DNA of 64,000 bases from Cytophagales bacterium. GTDB taxonomy: Bacteria; Bacteroidota; Bacteroidia; Cytophagales; Cytophagaceae. The position numbers and the translations under genes are program-made. Positions 46,314 to 54,146 of this stretch are shown in pieces. The first letter of the stretch is position 1; every line of letters begins with the position of its first letter. The notes beneath the pieces are model-generated. The model saw nothing but the letters and a program-made list of their open reading frames with translations, was not told the origin of the DNA and did not search any database. The stretch lies in contig REBA01000015.1 in assembly GCA_004294225.1 (NCBI GenBank), positions 62,001 to 126,000 of the forward strand. Reading direction: 5' to 3'.

Positions 46314-47663
46314 TTATAAACCTCGTTTTAAAAAAGAGGTTTTTTTATGCACTCTTAAACAAAGTAATACCGCAGAAATTGATAAGCCAGCCAATAAGCC
46401 ATACCATATCCCTTGAACCCCAAGATGAAGCTTGAAAGCTAAAAAATACCCTAGAGGCAAACCTAATAACCAATAGGCAATTACAGCTACTATAGTAGGA
46501 ATACGAATATCTTCGATTCCCCGCAAAGCCCCCATAGCTACTACTTGTAATCCATCAGAAACTTGAAAGAGTGCAGTAATCATTAGCAAAGAAGCGGATA
46601 ATTCTACGATGATTTTTTCTCTTATATAAACTAATGGTAATAAGTCTTTGAAAAGAATAAAACTCAAACAACTTATTAATTCATAAATAAATACTACTAG
46701 CAAGGCTGTGAATGCCGCAGTTCGTATCATTGTATAATTTTTTTTCCCCCATTCATGTCCGACCCTAACAGTAGTGGCTGCAGCAATTCCTGTAGCTGCC
46801 ATATAAGTAATTGCAGCAATGTTAAGCGAAATTTGGTGTGCAGCGATTTCTTTTGCTCCAATCCACCCAGCCATTATTGCAGCAAATCCAAATGCCCCTG
46901 ATTCTAACATTAATTGTAGCCCAATAGGAATGCTGTTTTTGAATAGGTGAATTATAAATTTAAATTCTATTTTAATGATTTGAAAGTGCTTTCTATATAC
47001 CTTAAAATCTGGCCGAACCATAAAATAAAACACTATAGCAATCAACATAAATAATCTTGCAATGACCGTAGCATAGGCAATTCCAGTAAGCCCTAGATTT
47101 GGCAGTTGAAAGAAACCTTGAGTAAATACTATTATTAATCCTATGTTTATCACATTTGCAATAATGGTAATCATAGTAGCAACACGAGTAATAGCAAGGC
47201 CTTCTAAGAATTGTTTGATTATCAAAAAGACGGAAAGCGGAATTAATGACAATGATTGTAAGATAAAAAACGGCTTTGCTAATGCTACAATTTCAGGGTT
47301 CGGATTTATAATGGGTAATAATTGAACTAAGAGTAGAAGTATTATAAACAATAAGAAATTCATTATCATGTTAAGCCAAAATCCATTTTTAAGAATTTTT
47401 ACTATCTCAGGAAGATTATTTTCTCCATCTGCTATAGCTACCATGGGAGTTATACCATAGCTCATCCCTACAGATATCATCATAAAAGGAATAAAGATAC
47501 TTATTGCTAGAGTGGCAGCAGCTAAGGGCAATGCACCTAAATTACCAGCCATAATAGTATCAGCAACCGCAACCGCCATATGCCCAAGCTGACTAATAGC
47601 TACAGGAATTGCAATCGCAATATTTTGTTTGACCTCTTGAAGGCTAAAATATTTTTTTGTCAT
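46314..47663 (-). CDS. MATE family multidrug/Na+ antiporter
   Basis: A 449-residue integral membrane transporter of the MATE (NorM-like) family, exporting cationic drugs or metabolites against Na+ or H+. About twelve hydrophobic helices are visible in two homologous halves; the first contains ISQLGHMAVAVADTIMAGNLG, and the second half opens at IPIGLQLMLESGAFGFAAIMAGWIG. The substrate cannot be judged. The last codons overlap the terminator of the gene on the opposite strand. Confidence 0.88.
   Translation of the reverse strand: MTKKYFSLQEVKQNIAIAIPVAISQLGHMAVAVADTIMAGNLGALPLAAATLAISIFIPFMMISVGMSYGITPMVAIADGENNLPEIVKILKNGFWLNMIMNFLLFIILLLLVQLLPIINPNPEIVALAKPFFILQSLSLIPLSVFLIIKQFLEGLAITRVATMITIIANVINIGLIIVFTQGFFQLPNLGLTGIAYATVIARLFMLIAIVFYFMVRPDFKVYRKHFQIIKIEFKFIIHLFKNSIPIGLQLMLESGAFGFAAIMAGWIGAKEIAAHQISLNIAAITYMAATGIAAATTVRVGHEWGKKNYTMIRTAAFTALLVVFIYELISCLSFILFKDLLPLVYIREKIIVELSASLLMITALFQVSDGLQVVAMGALRGIEDIRIPTIVAVIAYWLLGLPLGYFLAFKLHLGVQGIWYGLLAGLSISAVLLCLRVHKKTSFLKRGL
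46318..46347 (+). terminator. Terminator of gcvP-AIM24 unit, inside the MATE gene's 3' end
   Basis: AAACCTC (46318-46324) pairs with GAGGTTT (46336-46342) over an 11-base A/T loop and is followed by more T. It starts 23 bases after the plus-strand stop and lies within the last codons of the minus-strand gene. Confidence 0.7.
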
Positions 47664-47733
47664 AAAAGGATGTGAAATTAAGAATTCGCAACCTTTTAAC
47701 CTAAAATATTACTAATTGAGAAAATCAAAAGAT

Positions 47734-48018
47734 TTATTTGGCTTCTGAAACAGTAGTTTCTTTAATCATTGGCTCAAAATTGATTTCTTTGATTTCAGAA
47801 AGCTTGAGTTTACAATAGCTAGGGACTCTATTTTCTCTTGTATAGCTATAAGCTTCTTGTTGAGTAAGACCTTTTATAGTTTCTGATTTTATATCATAAC
47901 TTATTAATTGGAATGCTCTTAAAGTGATATTGCCATTTTTAAGCACCATGTCTATACTAACGAAAGAAGAATGGCTTTTCTGACTTAAAATAAAATTAAT
48001 CCGCTCTTGTAAATTCAT
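47734..48018 (-). CDS. Hypothetical protein, 94 aa
   Basis: Not recognised. A soluble, mixed alpha/beta small protein with no signal peptide; it begins MNLQERINFILSQKSH and has a central VLKNGNITLRAFQLISYD stretch and a QQEAYSYTRENRVPSY segment. It lies upstream of the MATE gene on the same strand with a 70-base gap. A chance ORF of this length is unlikely, and its composition looks like a normal protein. Confidence 0.55.
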   Translation of the reverse strand: MNLQERINFILSQKSHSSFVSIDMVLKNGNITLRAFQLISYDIKSETIKGLTQQEAYSYTRENRVPSYCKLKLSEIKEINFEPMIKETTVSEAK

Positions 48019-48342
48019 AAATGAATAATATTGGCAAAGCTAAGTTGGTTAATCTGTTTTTTAATATTAAATAATTGTTAAGAGAGCGTAAATAAGTTAA
48101 CATTGGGAAATAACTAAGTTTTAATATTTATGATTTTCTAAAAAATGGATATCATTCTTCTTCTGAAATAGAATCTCATTTTTCTAATTGGTTTTTATGC
48201 CTTCTAATGTGATTCATCAAATAATATAGATTATTCTTGTCAGGTTAAATAGGGCTGAATCGATTTAATAGAAACATAATGTTGTGATTTCGATTTATTT
48301 GTATTAAATTAATGTATTATCAATTTGAAATTATTAAAACAT
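48019..48342. other. Divergent intergenic region (324 bp)
   Basis: AT-rich, with only a trivial 17-codon ORF from 48018 and no consensus TTG/TAnnTTTG pair I can defend. It probably holds promoters for the 94-aa gene and the beta-helix gene. Confidence 0.35.
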
Positions 48343-50190
48343 ATGTATAATTTATTCAAATACTTGTTGTTGTTGGGTTTTGGCTTATCTTTTAATCCAA
48401 TTTCTGCTAGCGACAAACCAGTTTGTAATGTACCAGATGAGTTTGATATGACTAATGCAGTCTTATTTGGAAATGGTACACCTTCAAGCTGCACTCAGAG
48501 TGCTTTACAGGGTTTATTAGATAATGGTGGAAAGATTAAATGTAATTGTGGAACTAATCCATACACCTTAGTACTTACTAGTACTCTAAAAATTCCTAAT
48601 AAAGAGATTATACTTGATGGCTTGAATAAGCTGAGCATAAGTGGCAATAATTTGGTAAGGATATTTGATAAAGCCCCAGCAATGAATCAGTCCAATGGAA
48701 CATTATTTGGAATTCAGAATCTAAACATCATCAACGGAAAATTACCTGCATCTGGCTCTGATGGAGGAGGATCAGCATTTATGGGTAGGGCTTTTGGAAG
48801 TTTGGTTGCACATAATGTAAATTTTCAATCTAATGTAGCTAGTGTCGCTCATCCAGATGAGTGTGGAGCGGTTTATACAATTTTATACAAAGAAGCCTCA
48901 TTTTACAATTGTACTTTCAAAAACAACAAAGGTGCCAATGGTGGAGCAGTTGGTTGTATAGGAAGTGGTACAAAAATAATACAATGTACTTTTGAAGCCA
49001 ATGAAGCTACTGGGAATGGTGGTATTCCACCTGGTAAAGGGGGCAATGGCGGTGCTGTATATATGGATGGAGCTGACCAAAACGGCGTAAATAATTACTT
49101 TGAAATGTGCGGAAATCAATTTGTGAATAATAAAGCCATATATCAAGCAGGTGCTGTTAATGTTATTTTCTATGCCAATAAAGGAAGTATTGCAAAAGTA
49201 GATCAATGCAATTTTGAGAACAGTTCTTGTACTGTAGATAAAGGTGGAGCTTATTATCATATGAATGGACCATTAAACATTTCGAACTCCAGTTTTATCA
49301 ATAATACCTCACCAGCACAAGGAGGTGGTATATGGTGTAACAATACCAAATTGAATATTAACAATTCTACTTTTATAGGTAATAAAGCAGTTTCGGCAGA
49401 CAAAAAAGGAGGACTTGGTGGAGCAATATGTATAGATGGTTCTGGAAATGAGAAATCTGTTATTGTTTCGAATTCTACAATTTCGGGCAGTCAAGCAGGG
49501 AATTTTGCAAGTGCGATTTTCAATGGGGGAACACTTTCGCTTGAAAATAATATTTTTTATAATAATCTTATTGGCATGGATTACCAAGGAAATCCTTATG
49601 GAGGAGGTTTGATCAATAAATCCTCCAATCTTACTGTTTCTGGAGGAAATCTGCAATTTCCCTTTACGTACAAGACTCAATTTGAGAACGCAAGAACAGA
49701 CGATTGGATTACCCAAGTAGGAGAAGCCAAAATAATCAAATCCGACCCTTTGCTCCTTCCCCTAGCCGATAATGGTGGTTTTACTAAAACAATGGCTTTG
49801 GGCAGTACAAGCCCAGCGATAAACAAAGGAACTAATTGCCCCTCTAAAGATCAAAGAGGACTAGCCAGAGTTGGTGTTTGTGATTTAGGAGCTTTTGAGT
49901 TTGGTGCTGTGGTTACTAGTATAGCAATGGCAGATAGAAAGAATAGTAGTCAAAATAGTTTGTTTTATCCCAACCCTGTTGAGCGAGGTGGTCTGCTCAA
50001 ATTAATTAATCATCAAGAAAATTATCCCCATGAAGTAAATATTTATACTTTACAAGGTACATTAGTGAAGAATTACAAAACAGGCGTACCTTTTCAAGAG
50101 CTTACTATTTCTGAGGATATTCAAGGTTTATATATGCTTGAGCTTATTTTCCCCAATAAAAAATCCCATTCAATCATTCGAATAGAATAG
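48343..50190 (+). CDS. Right-handed beta-helix cell-surface protein with type IX sorting domain
   Basis: A 615-residue exported protein. Signal peptide about 1-23 (ending NPISA), then a parallel beta-helix of polymorphic-outer-membrane type with GGA-like repeats: GGAVGCIGSG, GGNGGAVYMDG, GGGIWCNNT, GGAICIDGSG, and N-N-x-F/I turns. A choice-of-anchor Q-like end (LPLADNGGFTKTMALGSTSPAINKG, DQRGLARVGVCDLGAFEF) is followed by a type A sorting domain of about 80 residues (NSLFYPNPVERGG to GLYMLEL). It should be moved to the surface by the type IX system and may bind a polysaccharide or act as adhesin. The ATG at 48343 is preferred over an in-frame TTG at 48325. Confidence 0.85.
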   Translation: MYNLFKYLLLLGFGLSFNPISASDKPVCNVPDEFDMTNAVLFGNGTPSSCTQSALQGLLDNGGKIKCNCGTNPYTLVLTSTLKIPNKEIILDGLNKLSISGNNLVRIFDKAPAMNQSNGTLFGIQNLNIINGKLPASGSDGGGSAFMGRAFGSLVAHNVNFQSNVASVAHPDECGAVYTILYKEASFYNCTFKNNKGANGGAVGCIGSGTKIIQCTFEANEATGNGGIPPGKGGNGGAVYMDGADQNGVNNYFEMCGNQFVNNKAIYQAGAVNVIFYANKGSIAKVDQCNFENSSCTVDKGGAYYHMNGPLNISNSSFINNTSPAQGGGIWCNNTKLNINNSTFIGNKAVSADKKGGLGGAICIDGSGNEKSVIVSNSTISGSQAGNFASAIFNGGTLSLENNIFYNNLIGMDYQGNPYGGGLINKSSNLTVSGGNLQFPFTYKTQFENARTDDWITQVGEAKIIKSDPLLLPLADNGGFTKTMALGSTSPAINKGTNCPSKDQRGLARVGVCDLGAFEFGAVVTSIAMADRKNSSQNSLFYPNPVERGGLLKLINHQENYPHEVNIYTLQGTLVKNYKTGVPFQELTISEDIQGLYMLELIFPNKKSHSIIRIE

Positions 50191-50236
50191 CTGGTAAGTT
50201 GCTTTAATCAATTTTATAAACCCTACATTTTTCTCC

Positions 50237-51475
50237 TTGCATCAATTTCTTGTTTACTTGACAGTTTATTTGCTAAGCTTTACGGCTATTGCTCAAGATA
50301 TATCTTCGAATACAAAAGCAAATTTTATAGCCAATAATTCACCAGCAATCATTAAGGCAAAGAAGCTGTTGTATCAGCAGCTACGTGGTGTTAAAAATAA
50401 GGAAATGCGAGCTCTAATGTTTGATGCTATTGATAATCCTAATTTTCAAGTTCAGCACAGAATAGGAGTAGATGAGAACAAGAAAGCTCAGCTACTAGAT
50501 CAGCTAAAAGAAGCACAACTAATCCCTAAAGGTTCTCCAATTTCTGACCAGCAAATTATTGAAGGTATTTTTCCTCCTTTAAGAAATCATAACAACCAAC
50601 CAGTCATACCTATGCCTTATATAGCTGCAGCAGGCGGAACAAAAGGACACCACCATAATTATCCTGGAGGATTGGTCGTACATACTGCTACTACTATGGC
50701 TTTCGCGAAAGCTCAAGGAGAAATAGCTTCAAGGTTTTACGCTCATCAACCTAAGTTTATAGATACCGAATTAACCTCGATAGCTTTATTTTGGCATGAT
50801 TGGGCAAAGTTGTTTATGTATCAATATCTATCTGATGGTAAGTTGTTAGAGGAATACTATTTTGGTGGTAATGGTGTAAGTGATGATTATGGTGCTGGAG
50901 GTTATTCAATCGAGATGGGGCATCATATTCTGAGCTTAGCAGAGATAATGAGCAGAAAGTTCCCTATAGATATTGTACTCACTTTGGCAGCTGTTCATTA
51001 TGAAATGACCAGAGAAAACGAATATAAAATGGTAAATACAATAAGAGCGGCTTGTATTATTGCCCAGTGTAAACCTCTAGAAAGAGGTTATTTATATCTT
51101 GATAAAAACAAACAACTGAGAATACCTCCAGTGTATGACCAATTCTTAAATAATGATGCTAAGTATTCTTCTTATAATTTCATGAATCAGTTGCCCGAAT
51201 ATACCTATGCCCATTTAGCAGATTGGGATTGGGCTTTCAATAATTCTGGTATTCAACATTTGGATCTTTTATTGATGGATATTGTGAAAGAAATTGAAGA
51301 GAAAGAACAGGTGGATGAAATGAAATTTCACTGGCGGTATAAATACCCACTTTATAGTTATTACACGGCAGAGTATTTGTCTATGGAATATGCTAAGCAT
51401 GGTCAAGTGCATTTAAAATCTATAATTCAGAATTTTTTTAAAACAAATAAGTACAATAATAAAATTGCCTATTAA
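50237..51475 (+). CDS. Exported HD-domain phosphohydrolase-like protein
   Basis: A 412-residue protein with an HD-like metal site in a secreted context. From the TTG at 50237 the first 20 residues form a clear signal peptide (YLTVYLLSFTAIAQ). Candidate ligands are the HHHNYPGGLVVHT loop (His138-140, His149), His187-Asp188 in LFWHDWAK, His229/230 in EMGHHIL and His254 in AVHYEMTRENE. HD enzymes usually cleave phosphomono- or diesters inside the cell; a periplasmic one is uncommon. No ATG is available in frame upstream, because a stop lies at 50195. The substrate is unknown, and I cannot place it in a named family. Confidence 0.65.
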   Translation: MHQFLVYLTVYLLSFTAIAQDISSNTKANFIANNSPAIIKAKKLLYQQLRGVKNKEMRALMFDAIDNPNFQVQHRIGVDENKKAQLLDQLKEAQLIPKGSPISDQQIIEGIFPPLRNHNNQPVIPMPYIAAAGGTKGHHHNYPGGLVVHTATTMAFAKAQGEIASRFYAHQPKFIDTELTSIALFWHDWAKLFMYQYLSDGKLLEEYYFGGNGVSDDYGAGGYSIEMGHHILSLAEIMSRKFPIDIVLTLAAVHYEMTRENEYKMVNTIRAACIIAQCKPLERGYLYLDKNKQLRIPPVYDQFLNNDAKYSSYNFMNQLPEYTYAHLADWDWAFNNSGIQHLDLLLMDIVKEIEEKEQVDEMKFHWRYKYPLYSYYTAEYLSMEYAKHGQVHLKSIIQNFFKTNKYNNKIAY

Positions 51476-51505
51476 ACAAAAAAATAGGGCATATTACTTC
51501 AATAA

Positions 51506-51539
51506 AAAAGCTTGACCAACCTAAGTTAGTCAAGCTTTT
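51506..51539. terminator. Bidirectional terminator between the HD-domain gene and ferritin gene
   Basis: Fifteen-base arms (51506-51520, 51525-51539) with one mismatch, 4-base loop, AAAAGCTTGAC core and T run on each strand. It lies between convergent genes. Confidence 0.82.
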
Positions 51540-51561
51540 CTATTGAAGAATATTGAAAGTA

Positions 51562-52092
51562 TTAGGCTTTTTTACCAAGTTTTGCAACTTGATGATCGAT
51601 TTGGAACAAACCATCCAATTCTATTCCTATCAAATCATAAATTTCTAGAGCACGACGAGCGTTATCTTCTTCTTCTTTTTGCTCTTCTAAGAACCAATCA
51701 AAGAATTTTAAGGTTTGGAAATCTGCATTTTTAACACAAGTAGCAGACATTTTGTTGAAGCTATCTGTTATGGCTACTTCCATTTCAAGTGCCAATTCAA
51801 ATAAAGCTCTTAAGTCAGCAAATTCGTGTTGAATATTGCTTACCTCTGGCGATATTGCTTTGCCACCCATATCTATAATATAATCATAAATTCTAAGCAT
51901 ATGCTCACGCTCTTCATCGGATTGATGCTTATAATAATCTCCACATTCTATCAAGCCTTGCTCGTGGCACCATGCAGACATAGCCAAATAAGCGGAGGTA
52001 GAATGAGCTTCCATTTTTATTTGTGCATTTAGCATATCTAAAATACTTTCTTGTAAAGAAGATTTTAGACGCAATATAGATTTAGTTCCCAT
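51562..52092 (-). CDS. Non-haem ferritin
   Basis: Iron-storage protein forming a 24-mer cage with ferroxidase centres. From the ATG at 52092 (176 residues) the four-helix bundle begins with LNAQIKMEAHSTSAYLAM (Glu28 as ligand), followed by DEEREHMLRIYDYI with Glu61 and His64, and a third helix with ALEMEVAITDSFNKM. It is of the bacterial FtnA type and has no haem-binding Met of bacterioferritin. An ATG at 52131 would add 13 residues but would leave almost no leader behind the promoter at 52144-52174. Confidence 0.92.
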   Translation of the reverse strand: MGTKSILRLKSSLQESILDMLNAQIKMEAHSTSAYLAMSAWCHEQGLIECGDYYKHQSDEEREHMLRIYDYIIDMGGKAISPEVSNIQHEFADLRALFELALEMEVAITDSFNKMSATCVKNADFQTLKFFDWFLEEQKEEEDNARRALEIYDLIGIELDGLFQIDHQVAKLGKKA

Positions 52093-52143
52093 AGTTCTTA
52101 ATTTAAGTTTATTGTTGAACTCATTTTTCATTCAATTGTTGCA

Positions 52144-52174
52144 CAAAAATAATCAACATTAGCTCTAGCTACAA
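52144..52174 (-). promoter_or_regulatory. Predicted ferritin promoter
   Basis: Minus strand TTG (52174-52172), 20-base spacer, TATTTTTG (52151-52144): full consensus. Start of transcription would be near 52138. Confidence 0.62.
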
Positions 52175-52198
52175 GTAATTATAGAATATAGAATAGTT

Positions 52199-52585
52199 CT
52201 AAACAGTTAATTGTAGATTACTTAGTGCATACTCATGTTGGCTCATAGCTATACCCTTTCTATAAAGCAGGTCTTGTAATTCCATTGCAAAATAAGCACC
52301 ATTGAATAACTCTTTGATTACAATCAATTGACATAAAGTATATTTTTGAACTCCTGTGGGGGCTTTTTTTTGTTTTAAAACCACCTCTGTATAATCGAAG
52401 AAATCAGACAAATCGTCTATAGCTTTCTTTATATCAATATGATTTATCTTGCTTCTTAGTTTAATAAATTCTTTAATACACAAGTGAAAGCTATGGTCTT
52501 TGGTCTGAATATATACAGAGTACGAAGAAGATTGGAATATTTTGCCTGATTTGTTTTCAAATAAAATTTCGTTTGCCTCAAACAT
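52199..52585 (-). CDS. Hypothetical protein, 128 aa
   Basis: Not recognised. A soluble alpha/beta protein without signal peptide, lying upstream of ferritin on the same strand but separated from it by the ferritin promoter. It has two Cys (FHLCIKEF and TLCQLIVIKEL) and an N-terminal beta-like half with a helical C-terminal half (KKAIDDLSDFFDYTEVV, LIVIKELFNGAYFAMELQDLLY). No catalytic motif is visible. It could be related to small Bacteroidota proteins found near ferritins, but that is only context. Confidence 0.6.
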   Translation of the reverse strand: MFEANEILFENKSGKIFQSSSYSVYIQTKDHSFHLCIKEFIKLRSKINHIDIKKAIDDLSDFFDYTEVVLKQKKAPTGVQKYTLCQLIVIKELFNGAYFAMELQDLLYRKGIAMSQHEYALSNLQLTV

Positions 52586-52831
52586 GGTAGCTTATTTTTA
52601 TAGCATAAATATATAGATTATTTTTAATTAATCTAAATAAGGGATAGTTTTTTCTTGTCTTTAAAAAGATTTTTACTATTTGTAGGATGACTAAGATAAT
52701 CTCAATTTCTTCGAATGAATTCTTTTTTCAATAGTATTTGACAAAACGATAGGCTTATAAATATAGATAATAAAAGAATAGAGACAAAGATTAGGATTCT
52801 TAGGATTTGGTAAAGCACCTTTAAGATGGGC

Positions 52832-52863
52832 AAAAAAAAACTGGAAGTAATAATACTTCCAGT
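52832..52863 (-). terminator. Terminator of tRNA-Phe
   Basis: Perfect ten-base stem ACTGGAAGTA/TACTTCCAGT (52863-52854 with 52849-52840), 4-base loop, then eight further T (52839-52832) on the minus strand, about ten bases after the tRNA 3' end. Confidence 0.88.
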
Positions 52864-52872
52864 AGAACCAAG

Positions 52873-52945
52873 TGGTGATGAATGGAATCGAACCATCGAC
52901 ACAAGGATTTTCAGTCCTTTGCTCTACCAACTGAGCTACATCACC
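52873..52945 (-). tRNA. tRNA-Phe (anticodon GAA)
   Basis: A complete cloverleaf reads on the minus strand: acceptor GGTGATG/CATCACC, D arm GCTC...GAGC, anticodon stem AAGGA/TCCTT with loop CTGAAAA (anticodon GAA), T arm GATGG-TTCGATT-CCATT, discriminator A. No 3' CCA is encoded. It has its own promoter and terminator, so it is a single-gene unit. Confidence 0.96.
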
Positions 52946-52957
52946 CTAAAAGGTCTG

Positions 52958-52987
52958 CAAAAGTAAGTATTTTTTTTATTTATACAA
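52958..52987 (-). promoter_or_regulatory. tRNA-Phe promoter
   Basis: Minus strand TTG (52987-52985), 19-base spacer, TACTTTTG (52965-52958). The -7 box ends 12 bases before the mature tRNA. Confidence 0.72.
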
Positions 52988-53138
52988 ATTACGATACCTT
53001 TTATTTTATTATTTCAATGATTTTTTGTTCAGCCAGTAATATAGTTATCGCTTTAAGAATTTTATTATTAGATAATTTATATCTTAGTTTTTCTTTTAGT
53101 TCGCAATTATATCTTATTTAAATTCTAGACTAAGGCAT

Positions 53139-54146
53139 ATGCGTTTTTTTATTTCTTTTTTTTGCTTGATAAATTCTTTATTGATTTTCAACTCGAATAT
53201 TTTAGCTCAGGGTTGTAGTGATGCAGGGTTTTGTACAATGGGAGCAATGAGGCCCAATCAAAATAATCATTTGTTTAAAAAAATCAACCTTCGTTCTATA
53301 GAAATTACCCATTATTTTGGATTTAACAATGTTAGAAAAGGAGATTCTTTTACCAATAAGGTCAATGATTATTTTCAATCTCTAATAATTGATGCCAATA
53401 TTGGCGTAGGGGCTAAAAATTCTGTACAATTGAAATTGCCCTATAATCTTACTTACGGTGTAATGGCAAACACTTCTGGGATAGGAGATATTAGTTATGG
53501 TTTTACCAGAAACTTGATAGAAAAACAGCATCTTCAAATTGGAGCCACTGTAGGAGGAAAGATACCTTTAGGGAATAGTAATGTTAAAGAAGGAGATAAA
53601 CCTTTGCCTATGTATTACCAACCAGGTCTTGGTACTTGGGATTTCATTTCTGGCTTGGGGCTTAATTATAAAAATTTCTTGTTTACCACAGGGGTTCAAT
53701 TGCCTTTGAATGCGAATAACAATACCTTTTTATGGAAACCTTGGAATAAAGAGTCAGCTCAAGACTCTATAGATGCTAATAATTATCAGCGAACTAATAG
53801 GTTCAGACGTGGTACAGATGTGATGTTAAGAATCGAATACAACCTCAGATTTGCAAGCTGGAATATTCATACAGGTCTTTTGAATATTTATAGAATCAAT
53901 AAAGACCAGTTTATGAATCCCGCTAAAGGAAACAAATATGAGTCAATACCTTATTCTAATGGTTTGGTAAGTTCTTGGATTGTCGGAGGTGGTTATAGGT
54001 TTTCTGTAAAGTCTCAGATAAAACTGGTTTTTGCCTTTAGGTTGAATGATAGAGATGCTTATGCCAAAGACGCTGATAAAGCCCCTAATCCCGACGGACT
54101 TAAACGTTTTTTTGTGAATACAATTACTTATGAATATAGATTTTAA
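53139..54146 (+). CDS. Outer membrane beta-barrel-like protein with Cys-rich N-terminus
   Basis: A 335-residue exported protein. Signal peptide about 1-23 (ending NILAQ), then a short Cys motif GCSDAGFCTMGAMRP that recurs, as far as I recall, in a Bacteroidota protein family, and then repeated amphipathic strands ending in TYEYRF with C-terminal Phe, typical of barrels. The function is unknown; the motif with two Cys six residues apart could form a disulfide or bind a ligand. Its last 17 bases overlap the start of the CHAT-domain gene, so the two are translationally linked. Confidence 0.72.
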   Translation: MRFFISFFCLINSLLIFNSNILAQGCSDAGFCTMGAMRPNQNNHLFKKINLRSIEITHYFGFNNVRKGDSFTNKVNDYFQSLIIDANIGVGAKNSVQLKLPYNLTYGVMANTSGIGDISYGFTRNLIEKQHLQIGATVGGKIPLGNSNVKEGDKPLPMYYQPGLGTWDFISGLGLNYKNFLFTTGVQLPLNANNNTFLWKPWNKESAQDSIDANNYQRTNRFRRGTDVMLRIEYNLRFASWNIHTGLLNIYRINKDQFMNPAKGNKYESIPYSNGLVSSWIVGGGYRFSVKSQIKLVFAFRLNDRDAYAKDADKAPNPDGLKRFFVNTITYEYRF

